Positions 33,383 through 41,975 are shown, counted from the first letter of the stretch. The stretch: 64,000 nt of DNA from Caenispirillum salinarum_A (GCF_044803115.1 NZ_CP085224.1:744001-808000); one strand, 5' to 3'. Program-made: numbers and translations. The notes: generated by a model from the letters alone, not told the origin.

Positions 33383-34306
33383 TCAGTCCTCGCCCGTTTC
33401 GGGGCGGCTGCTGGGCTCGGGCACGTTGCGCAGGCGCAGGCGGCGGATGCGGCGGGGATCGGCGTCGATGATCTCGAACTCCAGCCCGCTTTCCGGGTGG
33501 CGCACCAGTTCCCCGCGCGCCGGAATGCGGCCGAGGATGCGGAACACCAGGCCGCCGAGCGTGTCGATCTCCTCGCGCTCTTCCTCCGTCGTGATGGGGG
33601 CGTAGCGCTCCTCGAAGTCTTCCAGCGGCACGCGGGCGTCGGCGATGACCGTGCCGTCGCCGTGGTCGATCATTTCCGGCTCGACCTCGGTGTCGTGCTC
33701 GTCCTCGATCTCGCCGACGATCTGCTCCACCACGTCCTCGATGGTCAGCAGGCCGTCGATGCCGCCGTATTCGTCCACCACCAGCGCCATGTGCGTGCGC
33801 TTGAGCCGCATTTCCAGAAGCAGGTCCAGCACCCGGATCGACGGCGAGACGAACAGCACGCGGCGCAGCAGGTGCTCCAGCTTGACCGGCCGGCCCTTAT
33901 TGACGACGGCCACCAGGTCCTTGATGTGGACCATGCCCAGCACGTCGTCCAGCGTCTCGCGGTAGATGGGCAGGCGCGAGTGGCCGACGCGGGCCATCAG
34001 CTCCGTCACCTCGGGCAGAGGCGTGTTCATCTCCACCGCGATGATGTCGGCGCGCGGGATCATGACGTCGTAGGCCGTCATGTCGCGCAGCTTGAAGATG
34101 TTGCCCAGCAGCACGTGTTCGTGCTCGTCAATGGGCAGATCGTCGGACTCGCGCTCCTCGATCAGTTCCTCCAGCGCCTCGCGCACGGAATGATCGCCGT
34201 TGCGCTTGCGCAGGCCTCTGATCCACTGCCGCAAGCCCTGCATCAGGCCATTGTCTGTCTCCGCCCCGACGGTGCGGGGCTGGCTACTGGAGCTTTGGTC
34301 GTTCAT
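33383..34306 (-). CDS. corC: CorC/HlyC-type CBS-domain protein
   Basis: The 307-residue protein has two CBS domains (about 75-200; MIPRADIIAVEMNTPLPEV and DEYGGIDGLLTIEDVVEQIVGEIEDEHD) and a C-terminal transporter-associated domain (about 215-300). It lacks the DUF21 membrane domain of related proteins, so it is soluble, like E. coli CorC (YbeX). CorC-type proteins are linked to Mg/Co handling and ribosome maturation. The ATG overlaps the ybeY stop (ATGA); ybeY–corC–lnt is a very common gene order. Confidence 0.92.
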   Translation of the reverse strand: MNDQSSSSQPRTVGAETDNGLMQGLRQWIRGLRKRNGDHSVREALEELIEERESDDLPIDEHEHVLLGNIFKLRDMTAYDVMIPRADIIAVEMNTPLPEVTELMARVGHSRLPIYRETLDDVLGMVHIKDLVAVVNKGRPVKLEHLLRRVLFVSPSIRVLDLLLEMRLKRTHMALVVDEYGGIDGLLTIEDVVEQIVGEIEDEHDTEVEPEMIDHGDGTVIADARVPLEDFEERYAPITTEEEREEIDTLGGLVFRILGRIPARGELVRHPESGLEFEIIDADPRRIRRLRLRNVPEPSSRPETGED

Positions 34307-34908
34307 CTCTCTCGTTCCGGAGGCGGGGCCGCCGCCTCCTCCTGTTGATCGTCCGGGTGAGGGTCGGGCGCGTAGGGGTCGGGGAGGCCGTGGTCGCGCA
34401 GGATCGCCGTTTCCAGCGCCTCCATCTCCTCGGCCTCGGCGTCCGCCTCGTGGTCGAAGCCCAGGCAGTGCAGGACGCCGTGCACCACCAGATGGAACAG
34501 GTGGTCGCCGACGGGCTTGCCGGCCTCCGACGCCTCCACCGTGCAGGTTTCCAGCGCCAGGATAACATCGCCCAGGAACAGAGGTTCACCGGGCGGCGGG
34601 GGCGGCGCCGTCTCGTCGTCCAGCGTGGCGAATGACAGCACGTTGGTCGGCTTGTCCTTGCCGCGGTAGTCGCGGTTGAGCGCGCGCACCGCCGCATCGT
34701 CGGCCAGCACGACGGTAAGCTCGGCGGCGTCCGGCGGTGCGGGGTCGAAGCTGTCGGCGGCGGCGCGGGCATAGGCGGCACGCGCCGCCCGCTCTGCGAT
34801 GGCGGGCGCGTCGGGGATGGTATCGGCCCACCGCGACTCCTCGACCATCACCTCGACGGTGAGGCGGGAGGCGGTGGGCTTTCCACTAGGGGCAGGGTCG
34901 CCGGACAT
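34303..34908 (-). CDS. ybeY: Endoribonuclease YbeY (rRNA maturation factor)
   Basis: YbeY is a metal-dependent RNase needed for 16S rRNA 3'-end maturation and ribosome quality control. The 201-residue protein has the zinc triad in HGVLHCLGFDHEAD and the conserved NRDYRGKDKPTNVLSF. It is somewhat longer than the 155 of E. coli because of N-terminal and C-terminal (acidic/proline) extensions typical of alphaproteobacteria. It lies 32 bases after phoH and overlaps corC. Confidence 0.95.
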   Translation of the reverse strand: MSGDPAPSGKPTASRLTVEVMVEESRWADTIPDAPAIAERAARAAYARAAADSFDPAPPDAAELTVVLADDAAVRALNRDYRGKDKPTNVLSFATLDDETAPPPPPGEPLFLGDVILALETCTVEASEAGKPVGDHLFHLVVHGVLHCLGFDHEADAEAEEMEALETAILRDHGLPDPYAPDPHPDDQQEEAAAPPPERER

Positions 34909-34940
34909 GGCTGGGGGCGTGTCCTTGGTCTGAAGCGGCG

Positions 34941-35951
34941 TCAGCGGCGCGGGCGTCCGTGGTTCTGCGGTTGCGCCGGGCCGACCCGGTCGCGCTGGTC
35001 GTAGGCATGCACGATCCGCGTGACCAGATCATGGCGCACCACGTCGCGGTGGCTGAAGTGCACCGTGCCGATGCCCGGCTGCTCCTCCAGCACCTCCAGC
35101 GCGTCCTTCAGGCCGGACTTGGCACCCAGCGGCAGGTCCACCTGGCTCAGGTCGCCGGTGATGACCATGCGGGAGTTTTCGCCCAGGCGCGTGAGGAACA
35201 TCTTCATTTGGGTCGGCGTGGTGTTCTGCGCCTCGTCCAGGATGATGAAGGCGTTGGACAGCGTCCGCCCGCGCATGAAGGCCAGCGGCGCCACCTCGAT
35301 TGTGCCGGCCTCCAGTTCCTTCACCACCTGGTCGCCCGGCATCATGTCGTACAGCGCGTCATAGAGCGGGCGCAGGTAGGGGTCGATCTTCTCGCGCATG
35401 TCGCCGGGCAGAAAGCCCAGGCGCTCGCCGGCTTCCACGGCGGGACGAGACAGGATCAGCCGGTCCACCTTGCCGGCCACCTTCATGGACACGGCCTGGG
35501 CGACCGCCATGTAGGTCTTGCCCGTGCCGGCGGGGCCCATGCCGAAGACCAACTCGTGGTCGCGCATGGACCGCACGTAGGACGCCTGCGTGCCGCTGCG
35601 CGGAATGACGTGGCGCTTGCGGGTCCGGATGGTCAGGTCCTCGCCGCCGGACTCGCCGGTGACGTGGGCGCCCTTCATGCGCACCACGGCGTCGATCTCG
35701 CCGAAGGTGATGTCGTGGTTCTGCTTGGCCCGGCGGTAGAGCGTGTCGAGCGCCGCCTCGGCCTCCTTGGCCTCGGTTTCCGGCCCGGTGATGACCACCG
35801 TGTTGCCGATGGCATTCAAAGACACGCCCAGGCGTTCCTCGATGCGGTCCAGATTGGCGTTGGCCGGCCCGAAGAGCACCTGGAGCAGACCGTTGTCGTC
35901 GAACTGGCAGGTGATTTCCGTGCTCTCGCCGTGGGTCGCCGTCTGGGTCAC
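34941..35951 (-). CDS. phoH: PhoH-like ATPase
   Basis: The 336-residue protein has an N-terminal KH-like segment (about 15-90; LFGPANANLDRIEERLGV) and a PhoH ATPase domain (about 125-325) with Walker A GPAGTGKT, Walker B AFIILDEAQN and the arginine/sensor segments GDLSQVDLP and FSHRDVVRH. PhoH-like proteins are predicted RNA helicases/ATPases that work with YbeY. The GTG at 35951 is used: it overlaps the miaB TGA (GTGA) and has AAAGGG seven bases upstream. A GTG six bases earlier on the transcript is an alternative. Confidence 0.95.
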   Translation of the reverse strand: MTQTATHGESTEITCQFDDNGLLQVLFGPANANLDRIEERLGVSLNAIGNTVVITGPETEAKEAEAALDTLYRRAKQNHDITFGEIDAVVRMKGAHVTGESGGEDLTIRTRKRHVIPRSGTQASYVRSMRDHELVFGMGPAGTGKTYMAVAQAVSMKVAGKVDRLILSRPAVEAGERLGFLPGDMREKIDPYLRPLYDALYDMMPGDQVVKELEAGTIEVAPLAFMRGRTLSNAFIILDEAQNTTPTQMKMFLTRLGENSRMVITGDLSQVDLPLGAKSGLKDALEVLEEQPGIGTVHFSHRDVVRHDLVTRIVHAYDQRDRVGPAQPQNHGRPRR

Positions 35952-37396
35952 GCGCACGCCCTTTCGCTGGAGTGAGGCGGGTCCGCCGCGGCCACAAGCT
36001 CGCCGCCCAGGCTGTTGGGCCCGGCCGAGACGATGCGCAGGCGCGCGATGGTGTTCCGCAGGTCGGCCGGCGCGGTCACGTGCACCGGCTGCATGTATGG
36101 GCTGCGGCCGAGCAACTGACCCGGAAGCTTGCCCACGCGGTCGAGCAGCACGTCCATCTCGCGCCCGACACAGTCCTGGTTGAAGGCGATCTGCTGGCGT
36201 TGCAGCAGTGCCTGAAGCTCCGCCAGCCGGGCGTCCTTCTCGTCCTCGGGCACCTGGTTGGGCATGGCCGAGGCCGGCGTTCCGGGACGCGGGCTGTACT
36301 TGAAGCTGTAGGCCTGGATGAAGCCGATTTCGTCGACCAGCGCCATGGTGTCGCGGAAGTCCTTGTCGGTCTCGCCGGGGAAGCCGACGATGAAGTCCGA
36401 CGACAGCGCAAGGTCGTCGCGCGACCCCTTCAGCCCCGCCACGATCTCGCGATAGCGGTCGCGGGTGTGGCCCCGGTTCATGGCGCGCAGGATGCGGTCG
36501 GACCCCGACTGCACCGGCAGGTGGATGAACGGCATCATCTGCGGCAGGTCGCGGTGGGCGGCGATCAGCGCGTCGTCCACGTCGCGCGGGTGCGAGGTGG
36601 TGTAGCGGATGCGCTCCAGCCCCGGAATTTTCGCAAGTGCCCGGCACAGGTGGCCGAGGCCCGCTTCCGCGCCGTCCGCGCCGACGCCGTGGTAGGCGTT
36701 GACGTTCTGACCCAGAAGCGTGATCTCGCGCACGCCGGCCTCGACCAGCCCGCGCGCTTCCGCCACCACGGCCTCAACCGGCCGGGAGTATTCGGCACCG
36801 CGGGTGTAGGGCACGACGCAGAAGGTGCAGAACTTGTCGCAGCCTTCCTGAATGGAAAGGAAGGCGCTCGGCCCCTCGGCGCGCGGAGCGGGCAGGAAGT
36901 CGAACTTGGCCTCTTCCGGGAAGTCGGTGTTCAGCACGCCCCGGCCGGGACCGGCGGCCTTGTCGTCACCGTTGGCACGGGCTGCGGCGGCGCGCTCGGC
37001 CTGGGCGACCATCTCCGGCAGCTTGTGGTAGGCCTGCGGGCCCAGCACGATGTCCACGTAGGGCGCGCGGGCCAGGATTTCCTCGCCCTCGGCCTGGGCG
37101 ACACAGCCGGCGACGGCGATGAGCAGGTCGCCCTTGCCTTCCGCCTTGCGCTCTTCGCGCAGCAGGCGCAGGCGGCCCAGCTCGGAGAACACTTTCTCCG
37201 ACGCCTTCTCGCGGATGTGGCAGGTATTGAGGATCACCATGTCGGCGCCGTCGGGCGCCTGCGCCGGAGCATAGCCGATGGGAGCCAGGACGTCCGCCAT
37301 GCGACCGGAGTCGTAGACGTTCATCTGGCACCCGTAGGTCTTGATATAGAGATGTTTTTTCAAGGGTATGTCTGAACCGTTCCGGCTTCCCTGCAA
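35948..37396 (-). CDS. miaB: tRNA-2-methylthio-N6-dimethylallyladenosine synthase
   Basis: MiaB adds a methylthio group to i6A37 of tRNAs reading UNN codons, using two [4Fe-4S] clusters. The sequence shows the N-terminal cluster cysteines in TYGCQMNVYDSG, NTCHIREKA and AVAGCVAQAEG, the radical-SAM motif CDKFCTFCVVPYTRG, and a C-terminal TRAM domain (about 395-460). No ATG lies near the start: the frame opens with TTG at 37396, and a second TTG at 37363 just before KKHLYIKTYG fits the family start as well. Full length is about 482 or 471 residues. Confidence 0.96.
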   Translation of the reverse strand: MQGSRNGSDIPLKKHLYIKTYGCQMNVYDSGRMADVLAPIGYAPAQAPDGADMVILNTCHIREKASEKVFSELGRLRLLREERKAEGKGDLLIAVAGCVAQAEGEEILARAPYVDIVLGPQAYHKLPEMVAQAERAAAARANGDDKAAGPGRGVLNTDFPEEAKFDFLPAPRAEGPSAFLSIQEGCDKFCTFCVVPYTRGAEYSRPVEAVVAEARGLVEAGVREITLLGQNVNAYHGVGADGAEAGLGHLCRALAKIPGLERIRYTTSHPRDVDDALIAAHRDLPQMMPFIHLPVQSGSDRILRAMNRGHTRDRYREIVAGLKGSRDDLALSSDFIVGFPGETDKDFRDTMALVDEIGFIQAYSFKYSPRPGTPASAMPNQVPEDEKDARLAELQALLQRQQIAFNQDCVGREMDVLLDRVGKLPGQLLGRSPYMQPVHVTAPADLRNTIARLRIVSAGPNSLGGELVAAADPPHSSERACA

Positions 37397-37478
37397 GATG
37401 ATCCCGCCCGCGTGGGCGCGGCTGCGCGCCCGAGGTGATGAACTGATCCTCTGAGAGTTAGCACCGGGGCCGCATAAG

Positions 37479-38378
37479 TCAAGTTACGGCGTCGGGGGAG
37501 CGGGCGGCGTCGACCGCCGCGGCAGCCGGTTCGGCCGGTTGTCCGGGCAGCGCCGCCGTGTCCGTGACCGGCTCCCGCCCCGGCAGCGGCGGGGGCGGCG
37601 GGTCGTCGCGGCCATGCAGGGCGCGGGAAACGCCGTTGCGCACCGTCTCCTCGCACCAGCGCGACAGGTCGCGGCGGTGGGCGAAGGGGGCGGCGGTGAC
37701 CGGTTCGTGGAACTCCACCTCCACGGTGACGCGGCCGAAGCCCAGAAGCGCCCACAGGTGGCTTGCCAGGTCCATGTCGCCATACCAGGCGTACAGCGGC
37801 CGCCAACCGTAGCCCATGGGAAGGCCGTCCACGCGGGTGTAGGCGATGGACACCGGCTGAACCCAGACCTCTTCGCCCTCAACCGGCTTTTCCGCCACGT
37901 TGAACAGGGTGGTCTTGAACGGCAGCACGCGGTTGCCGTCGTTCGAGGTGCCCTCGGGGAACAGAATCAGCGGCTCGCGCACCGTCACCAGGCGGCGGAC
38001 GATCTCGTTGCGCTGCTTCAGTGCCGCGGATCGCTTGCGGTCGACGAAGACGGTGCGGCCCAGCTTGGCGATAACGCCGAAGCCCGGCCAGTTCGCGACC
38101 TCCGATTTCGCGACGAAGGCGCCGTTCACGACACTGCCCAGCACCACGATGTCCATATAGCTGGTGTGGTTGGCGACAATCACCAGCGGGCGCTTCTCGG
38201 TCCGCGCGCCGCGCACGACGACATCCGTGTTGGTGATGCGGCAGACGGTGCTCCAGTAGAACCGTGCCATGGCGCGATAGGGGCCGCCCACCGCCATGAC
38301 CAGCACATAGGGCGGAATGACGAGAAGCGTCCACAGGACGAAGAACAGAAGCCGGATCGCGGCGATGACATGCGACAT
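37479..38378 (-). CDS. olsA: Lyso-ornithine lipid O-acyltransferase / PlsC-type acyltransferase
   Basis: The 299-residue protein has an N-terminal membrane helix (about 8-30) and a PlsC acyltransferase domain with NHTSYMD (HX4D motif) and LFPEGTSNDG. By domain alone it could be 1-acylglycerol-3-phosphate acyltransferase. It directly follows an OlsB-type N-acyltransferase, the partner pair of ornithine-lipid synthesis in rhizobia, so OlsA is the better reading. The C-terminal 50 residues are Pro/Ala-rich and probably disordered. The gap to olsB is 45 bases. Confidence 0.83.
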   Translation of the reverse strand: MSHVIAAIRLLFFVLWTLLVIPPYVLVMAVGGPYRAMARFYWSTVCRITNTDVVVRGARTEKRPLVIVANHTSYMDIVVLGSVVNGAFVAKSEVANWPGFGVIAKLGRTVFVDRKRSAALKQRNEIVRRLVTVREPLILFPEGTSNDGNRVLPFKTTLFNVAEKPVEGEEVWVQPVSIAYTRVDGLPMGYGWRPLYAWYGDMDLASHLWALLGFGRVTVEVEFHEPVTAAPFAHRRDLSRWCEETVRNGVSRALHGRDDPPPPPLPGREPVTDTAALPGQPAEPAAAAVDAARSPDAVT

Positions 38379-38423
38379 GATGACCGTCCTCCGCCTTTTT
38401 GCTCCGCCGCCCTGAAGCGCCCG

Positions 38424-39218
38424 TCAGTCCTGTTCGCGGGCGGTACGGTCGTAGTGGCGGTAATACTTCTCGCTCACCAGATCCGTCTTCACCATGATGC
38501 AGACGTCGGTGGTGTTGAACTGGTGGTCCACCACCGCGCCATCGCCGACGAAGCCGCCCAGCCGCAGGTAGCCCTTGAACAGCGGCGGCAGGCTGGCGAG
38601 CGCCCGGCGGGCGTCGATCTGGTCGGCGGGCATCAGGTCCATGGGCGCATAGCGCTCGGGCAGGGCCTTGGGCCGCAGGTCCTCGGGCGCCATGTGGTTG
38701 TGGTGCAGGTAGGACAGCGGCACCGCCAGGTCCTTGGGATCGGTGCCGTGAAGCGAGGCGCAGCCGAACATCAGGTCGATGTTGTGGTGGAACACATAGG
38801 CCGCGATGCCGCGCCACAGAAGCTGCATGGTCGACTTTGAGCGGTACGCCGCATCGACGCAGGACCGGCCCAGTTCCATGAGGTTGCCACCATTCTTGAG
38901 CAGCGGCGCGATGTCGTATTCGTCCGAGGTGTAGAACCGGCCGGCCTTCTCCGCCTGTTCCTGCCGGGTCAGACGGTAGGTGCCGATGATGCCTTCCGGT
39001 CCCGTCCCGCGCGTGCGGTCGATGACGAGCAGGTGGTCGCAGTAGTCGTCGAACTCGTCGAAGTCGCGCTTCACCTCCGCCATTTCCGGCGTCGGCCTGG
39101 CACCCAATTCCTCGTAGAACACCCGGTAGCGAAGCGCCTGCGAAGCCTTGACCTCGGCCTCGTCGGTGGCGACGCGGATTTCGTGGTCGCCGGCGGTCAG
39201 GGGGGCAAAGGAGGTCAT
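38424..39218 (-). CDS. olsB: Ornithine N-acyltransferase (OlsB-type GNAT protein)
   Basis: OlsB transfers a 3-hydroxyacyl chain from acyl-ACP to ornithine, the first step of ornithine-lipid synthesis, a phosphate-free membrane lipid made under phosphate limitation. The 264-residue protein carries the family features ASQALRYRVFYEELGA, DYCDHLLVIDR, GTYRLTRQEQAE, ELGRSCVDAAYRS and MFGCASLHGTDP. The ATG at 39218 begins the conserved region; an upstream in-frame ATG at 39260 is less likely. It lies 54 bases after fur and is followed by olsA. Confidence 0.9.
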   Translation of the reverse strand: MTSFAPLTAGDHEIRVATDEAEVKASQALRYRVFYEELGARPTPEMAEVKRDFDEFDDYCDHLLVIDRTRGTGPEGIIGTYRLTRQEQAEKAGRFYTSDEYDIAPLLKNGGNLMELGRSCVDAAYRSKSTMQLLWRGIAAYVFHHNIDLMFGCASLHGTDPKDLAVPLSYLHHNHMAPEDLRPKALPERYAPMDLMPADQIDARRALASLPPLFKGYLRLGGFVGDGAVVDHQFNTTDVCIMVKTDLVSEKYYRHYDRTAREQD

Positions 39219-39272
39219 GAAATATCCCGGTCGAGCTCTGTCGGATGACGACGCGCGCACGCGCTGGGCGCG

Positions 39273-39704
39273 TCAGCGGTTCCCTGTCTTATCATCCTCG
39301 GCGAGCGGAACGCCATAGAGTTCCAGCCGATGGCCCACCAGCCGGTAGCCGTAGCGCCGCGCGATCTCCTTCTGCAGGGCCTCGATCTCTTCCGAATGGA
39401 ATTCGATGACCGAGCCCGTGTTGATGTCGATGAGGTGGTCGTGGTGGTCCTCCGACGCTTCCTCGTAACGGGCGCGGCCATCGCCGAAGTCGTGGCGCTC
39501 CAGGATCTCCGCTTCCTCAAGAAGGCGCACGGTCCGGTAGACCGTGGCGATGGAGATTTTGGGGTCGACCTCGGTGGCGCGGCGGTAGACCTCCTCCACG
39601 TCGGGGTGGTCGTCCGCTTCCGACAGCACGCGGGCGATCACCCGGCGCTGCTCGGTCATCTTCATGCCCTTTTCGAGGCACCGCTGCTCGATCCGAGACG
39701 TCAT
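39273..39704 (-). CDS. fur: Fur-family transcriptional regulator
   Basis: The 143-residue protein has the Fur winged helix (about 1-85; EKGMKMTEQRRVIARVL, SIATVYRTVRLLEEA) and the dimerisation domain with HHDHLIDINTGSVIEFHSEE and LVGHRLELYGV. The regulatory metal ligands (HHDH, Glu, His) are present, while the structural CxxC pair seen in E. coli Fur (CLDCG) is replaced by DINTG, as is common in alphaproteobacterial Fur/Mur. It should repress iron- or manganese-responsive genes. The ATG at 39704 matches family length. It leads the run towards olsB–olsA–miaB. Confidence 0.93.
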   Translation of the reverse strand: MTSRIEQRCLEKGMKMTEQRRVIARVLSEADDHPDVEEVYRRATEVDPKISIATVYRTVRLLEEAEILERHDFGDGRARYEEASEDHHDHLIDINTGSVIEFHSEEIEALQKEIARRYGYRLVGHRLELYGVPLAEDDKTGNR

Positions 39705-39788
39705 GGGCGGCTGGTCTTTCCCTGATCTGGCTGGTTGGTGGCGTGTCGCGAACGCCACGCGATACTAGTCGCCCGACGGGCAAAAGGA

Positions 39789-39825
39789 AAGGCGTCGTCC
39801 GCCCGCACCGGCGACGACGCCTTCA
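39789..39825 (-). terminator. Candidate intrinsic terminator upstream of fur
   Basis: AAGGCGTCGTC pairs with GACGACGCCTT across a loop of about 12 bases. On the minus strand the stem runs into a T-rich stretch (TTTCCTTTTG). It lies about 190 bases past the mucR stop and 85 before the fur start, so it probably ends mucR transcription and isolates fur. Confidence 0.6.
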
Positions 39826-39969
39826 AGGCTGCTGTTCGAAGAGGATGCCGGGCGTTTCCGACCCCCGGAGCGGCCCCGTCCGGGCGCATCGTTGATGGCC
39901 GACACCAAGCCCGGGGCGGGGCAGAACGGCCTCCCGGGCGTGCAATGCCCCATCGGCGCATGGTGCCGA

Positions 39970-40005
39970 CGACCCGCCGGACAACGAACGGCGCCCGGCG
40001 GGTCG
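39970..40005 (-). terminator. Strong hairpin just after the mucR stop
   Basis: CGACCCGCCGG (39970-39980) and CCGGCGGGTCG (39995-40005) form a perfect 11-base stem, starting 13 bases after the mucR stop codon. No T run follows on the minus strand, so it may protect the 3' end or act with the second hairpin near 39800. The sequence between the two hairpins (about 39840-39960) shows no gene. Confidence 0.5.
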
Positions 40006-40018
40006 GCTTGGCGGCGTA

Positions 40019-40435
40019 TTACTCGGCGCCCTTGCGGCGCGCCTTGGTGCCCAGGCCGATCTTCTTCGCCAGGGACGAGCGGTGCTTGGCGTAGTTCGGC
40101 GCGACCATCGGATAGTCGGCGGGCAGGCCCCAGCGCTCGCGGTATTCTTCCGGCGTCATGTTGTAGGCGGTCTTGAGGTGGCGCTTGAGCATCTTGAGCT
40201 TCTTGCCGTCCTCGAGGCAGATGATGTAGTCGGGAGTCACCGACTTCTTCACCGGCACGGCAGGCTGCGGCCGTTCCTGCGGAACAGGCGCGCTGCCCAC
40301 GTTGTTTAGTGCGCGGTGGACGTCGACGATCAACTGCGGGATATCGTTTACCGCGACGGTATTGTTACCCAGGTGCGCAGCCACGATATCGGTGGTCAGC
40401 TCCAGCAGTTCCTTATCGGTTATTGCTTCGCTCAT
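40019..40435 (-). CDS. mucR: MucR/Ros-family transcriptional regulator
   Basis: The 138-residue protein is a MucR/Ros regulator: an N-terminal oligomerisation helix (about 5-45; LLELTTDIVAAHLGNN), a Pro/Val linker and a C-terminal DNA-binding domain (about 70-130) with YIICLEDGKKLKMLKRHLKTAYN and MTPEEYRERWGLP. Ros-type proteins use a zinc finger with two Cys and two His; here the second Cys position is Asp (CLED), as in some natural members. These proteins act like nucleoid-associated silencers of AT-rich promoters, exopolysaccharide and cell-cycle genes. The AT-rich divergent gap upstream could be an autoregulatory site. Confidence 0.93.
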   Translation of the reverse strand: MSEAITDKELLELTTDIVAAHLGNNTVAVNDIPQLIVDVHRALNNVGSAPVPQERPQPAVPVKKSVTPDYIICLEDGKKLKMLKRHLKTAYNMTPEEYRERWGLPADYPMVAPNYAKHRSSLAKKIGLGTKARRKGAE

Positions 40436-40524
40436 TTGCGGTCAGTACCTCATATTCGAACGGTGGACCACATATAATTGAACCTCGCGAGCTTGGCAAT
40501 GGTTCTTGAAAGAAGGATAAGAGA
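40436..40524. promoter_or_regulatory. AT-rich divergent control region of mucR and the TusA-like gene
   Basis: This 89-base gap has several T-A steps (for example ATATTCG and ACATATAATTG) in otherwise GC-rich DNA. MucR proteins are known to bind AT-rich targets with TpA steps and to repress their own genes, so autoregulation here is likely but inferred. It must also hold the promoter for the plus-strand TusA-like gene. Confidence 0.45.
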
Positions 40525-40791
40525 TTGGGTATTGGCGCGACCAGTAAATCAGATCGGACCCTCGATATAACCCAAGAAGTCTGCCCGCTCACATTCGTGA
40601 AGGCGAAGCTTGCCGTGGAACGAATCGCGCCGGGCGAGGTCTTGGAAATTCGTCTGCGGGGAGACGAGCCCTTGGAGAACGTCCCTCGGTCCTTGGTCGA
40701 TCTGGGACACGAAATCCTGTCGCTGGACCCGGATCCGGCCGATCCGGCGGGCGGCGCGCACGTTCTGAGGGTGCGGAAGGCAAGGGCCTGA
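40525..40791 (+). CDS. TusA/SirA-family sulfur-carrier-like protein
   Basis: The 88-residue protein has the compact TusA fold pattern: LDITQEVCPLTFVKAKLAV, where the Cys in the CPL motif is the persulfide-carrying residue, and a strand GEVLEIRLRGDEPLENVPRSL. TusA proteins relay sulfur for tRNA thiolation or molybdenum cofactor formation; which applies here is unknown. The start is a TTG at 40525 with AAGGA seven bases upstream; there is no ATG nearby. It is divergent from mucR and convergent with rimI. Confidence 0.85.
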   Translation: MGIGATSKSDRTLDITQEVCPLTFVKAKLAVERIAPGEVLEIRLRGDEPLENVPRSLVDLGHEILSLDPDPADPAGGAHVLRVRKARA

Positions 40792-40824
40792 CCGGGCCGC
40801 CCGGCCAGGCCCGCGGGGGCTGGC

Positions 40825-41304
40825 TCAGGCGACGGCGCGGGCCATGACGATGGCGTCGGCGCGGGTGCCGTCGGGGCGCGCGTAATAGCGCTTGCGCCGG
40901 CCGACTTCCTCGAAGCCGAGCGCGTGGTAGAGCGCCACGCCGGGGGGGTTGTCCACGGCCACTTCCAGGAACAGCCGTCCGGCGCCGCAGGTGGCGGCCT
41001 CGGCAGCCGCAGCCCGCACGAGGCCGCGCGCCAATCCCTTGCGCCGGACGCTGGGCAGGGTGCCGATGGTCAGGATCTCCGCCTCGTCGGCCACCGCGCG
41101 CGCGACCACCAGGGCCACCGGCTGCGGCCCCTCAGCCCCTGCGACCTGCGCCACCCAGCCGAAGGTGCCGGGCGTCTCCAGCAGGCGCGCAAAGGCCCCC
41201 TCGTTCCAGCCCGCGTCCCGGCCGAAAGCGCCCTGGTGCAGCATGGACAGGACGCGCGCGTGCGCCGGACCCACGGCGACCAGTTCGAAGGCTTCGGCCA
41301 TCAT
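40825..41304 (-). CDS. rimI: Ribosomal protein S18 alanine N-acetyltransferase (RimI-type GNAT)
   Basis: The 159-residue GNAT protein has the acetyl-CoA-binding segment SVRRKGLARGLV, LFLEVAVDNPPGVALYHALGFEEVGRR and the terminal GTRADAIVMARAV. RimI acetylates the N-terminal alanine of ribosomal protein S18. It overlaps tsaB by four bases (ATGA), the conserved tsaB–rimI pairing, which supports the specific call over a general acetyltransferase. Either of two adjacent ATG codons may be the start. Confidence 0.88.
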   Translation of the reverse strand: MMAEAFELVAVGPAHARVLSMLHQGAFGRDAGWNEGAFARLLETPGTFGWVAQVAGAEGPQPVALVVARAVADEAEILTIGTLPSVRRKGLARGLVRAAAAEAATCGAGRLFLEVAVDNPPGVALYHALGFEEVGRRKRYYARPDGTRADAIVMARAVA

Positions 41305-41975
41305 GGCCGCAGCCGCCCGCCGTTGACCGGCAGCGTGGCGTCGGGCGGGCGGATGTACAGCGCGCCCGGCGGCGCTTCAGGAAGCGCTTTGGCGGCCGCC
41401 AGCCCGGCGACCACCGCGGGGTCGGGCAGGGTGAGGTCGGGACCGGCGTCGATGCAGCCCGCCGGCAGGTCGCCCAGCATGGCGACTGCGTCGCCCACCA
41501 CCACCGCCGGCTGCTCCGTCAGCCGTGCCCGCAGGGCCTCCGGCTCGGCGGACTCGGGCGGGCCCAGCGGCGAAATGTCGGGTCCGAACCACTGCAGGAA
41601 CAGGTCGGCCCGCTTGCTGTCGATCACCGCCAGGACGGGCCGGTTGCCCCTCAGTTCCGCCGGTACGGCGGCGGCCAGGGCCTCGGTGGTGGTGATGCCA
41701 ATCACCGGCCGGTCCGCCGCCACAGCCACGGCGCGGGCCGTCGCCAGGCCGACCCGCAGGCCCGTGAAGCTGCCGGGCCCCTGGGTGACGGCGATGCGGT
41801 CGAGATCGGCATAATCGGCAATGCCGGCCTCCGCCATCACCGCCTGCATCAGCGGCACCAGGGCCTCCGCTTGGCCGCGCGCCATGGGCTGGCGGCGGGC
41901 GGCCAGGGTCGCGCCGTCGCGCCAGACGGCGGCGGAGCAGGCGGCCATGGCGGTGTCGAGAGCGAGGATCAGCAC
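41301..41975 (-). CDS. tsaB: tRNA threonylcarbamoyladenosine biosynthesis protein TsaB
   Basis: TsaB is the partner of TsaD and TsaE in making t6A37 on ANN-decoding tRNAs. The 224-residue protein has the ASKHA N-terminus ILALDTAMAACSAAV, QGPGSFTGLRVGLATARAVAVAADRPVIG and AVIDSKRADLFLQWF. Length and motifs are normal. It lies upstream of rimI with an ATGA overlap; tsaD is not in this window. Confidence 0.94.
   Translation of the reverse strand: MLILALDTAMAACSAAVWRDGATLAARRQPMARGQAEALVPLMQAVMAEAGIADYADLDRIAVTQGPGSFTGLRVGLATARAVAVAADRPVIGITTTEALAAAVPAELRGNRPVLAVIDSKRADLFLQWFGPDISPLGPPESAEPEALRARLTEQPAVVVGDAVAMLGDLPAGCIDAGPDLTLPDPAVVAGLAAAKALPEAPPGALYIRPPDATLPVNGGRLRP

Noticed and set aside
37479..38378. 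Generic plsC assignment
   Set aside because: Domain alone would allow it, but direct adjacency to an OlsB-type gene makes OlsA more likely; plsC remains the fallback.
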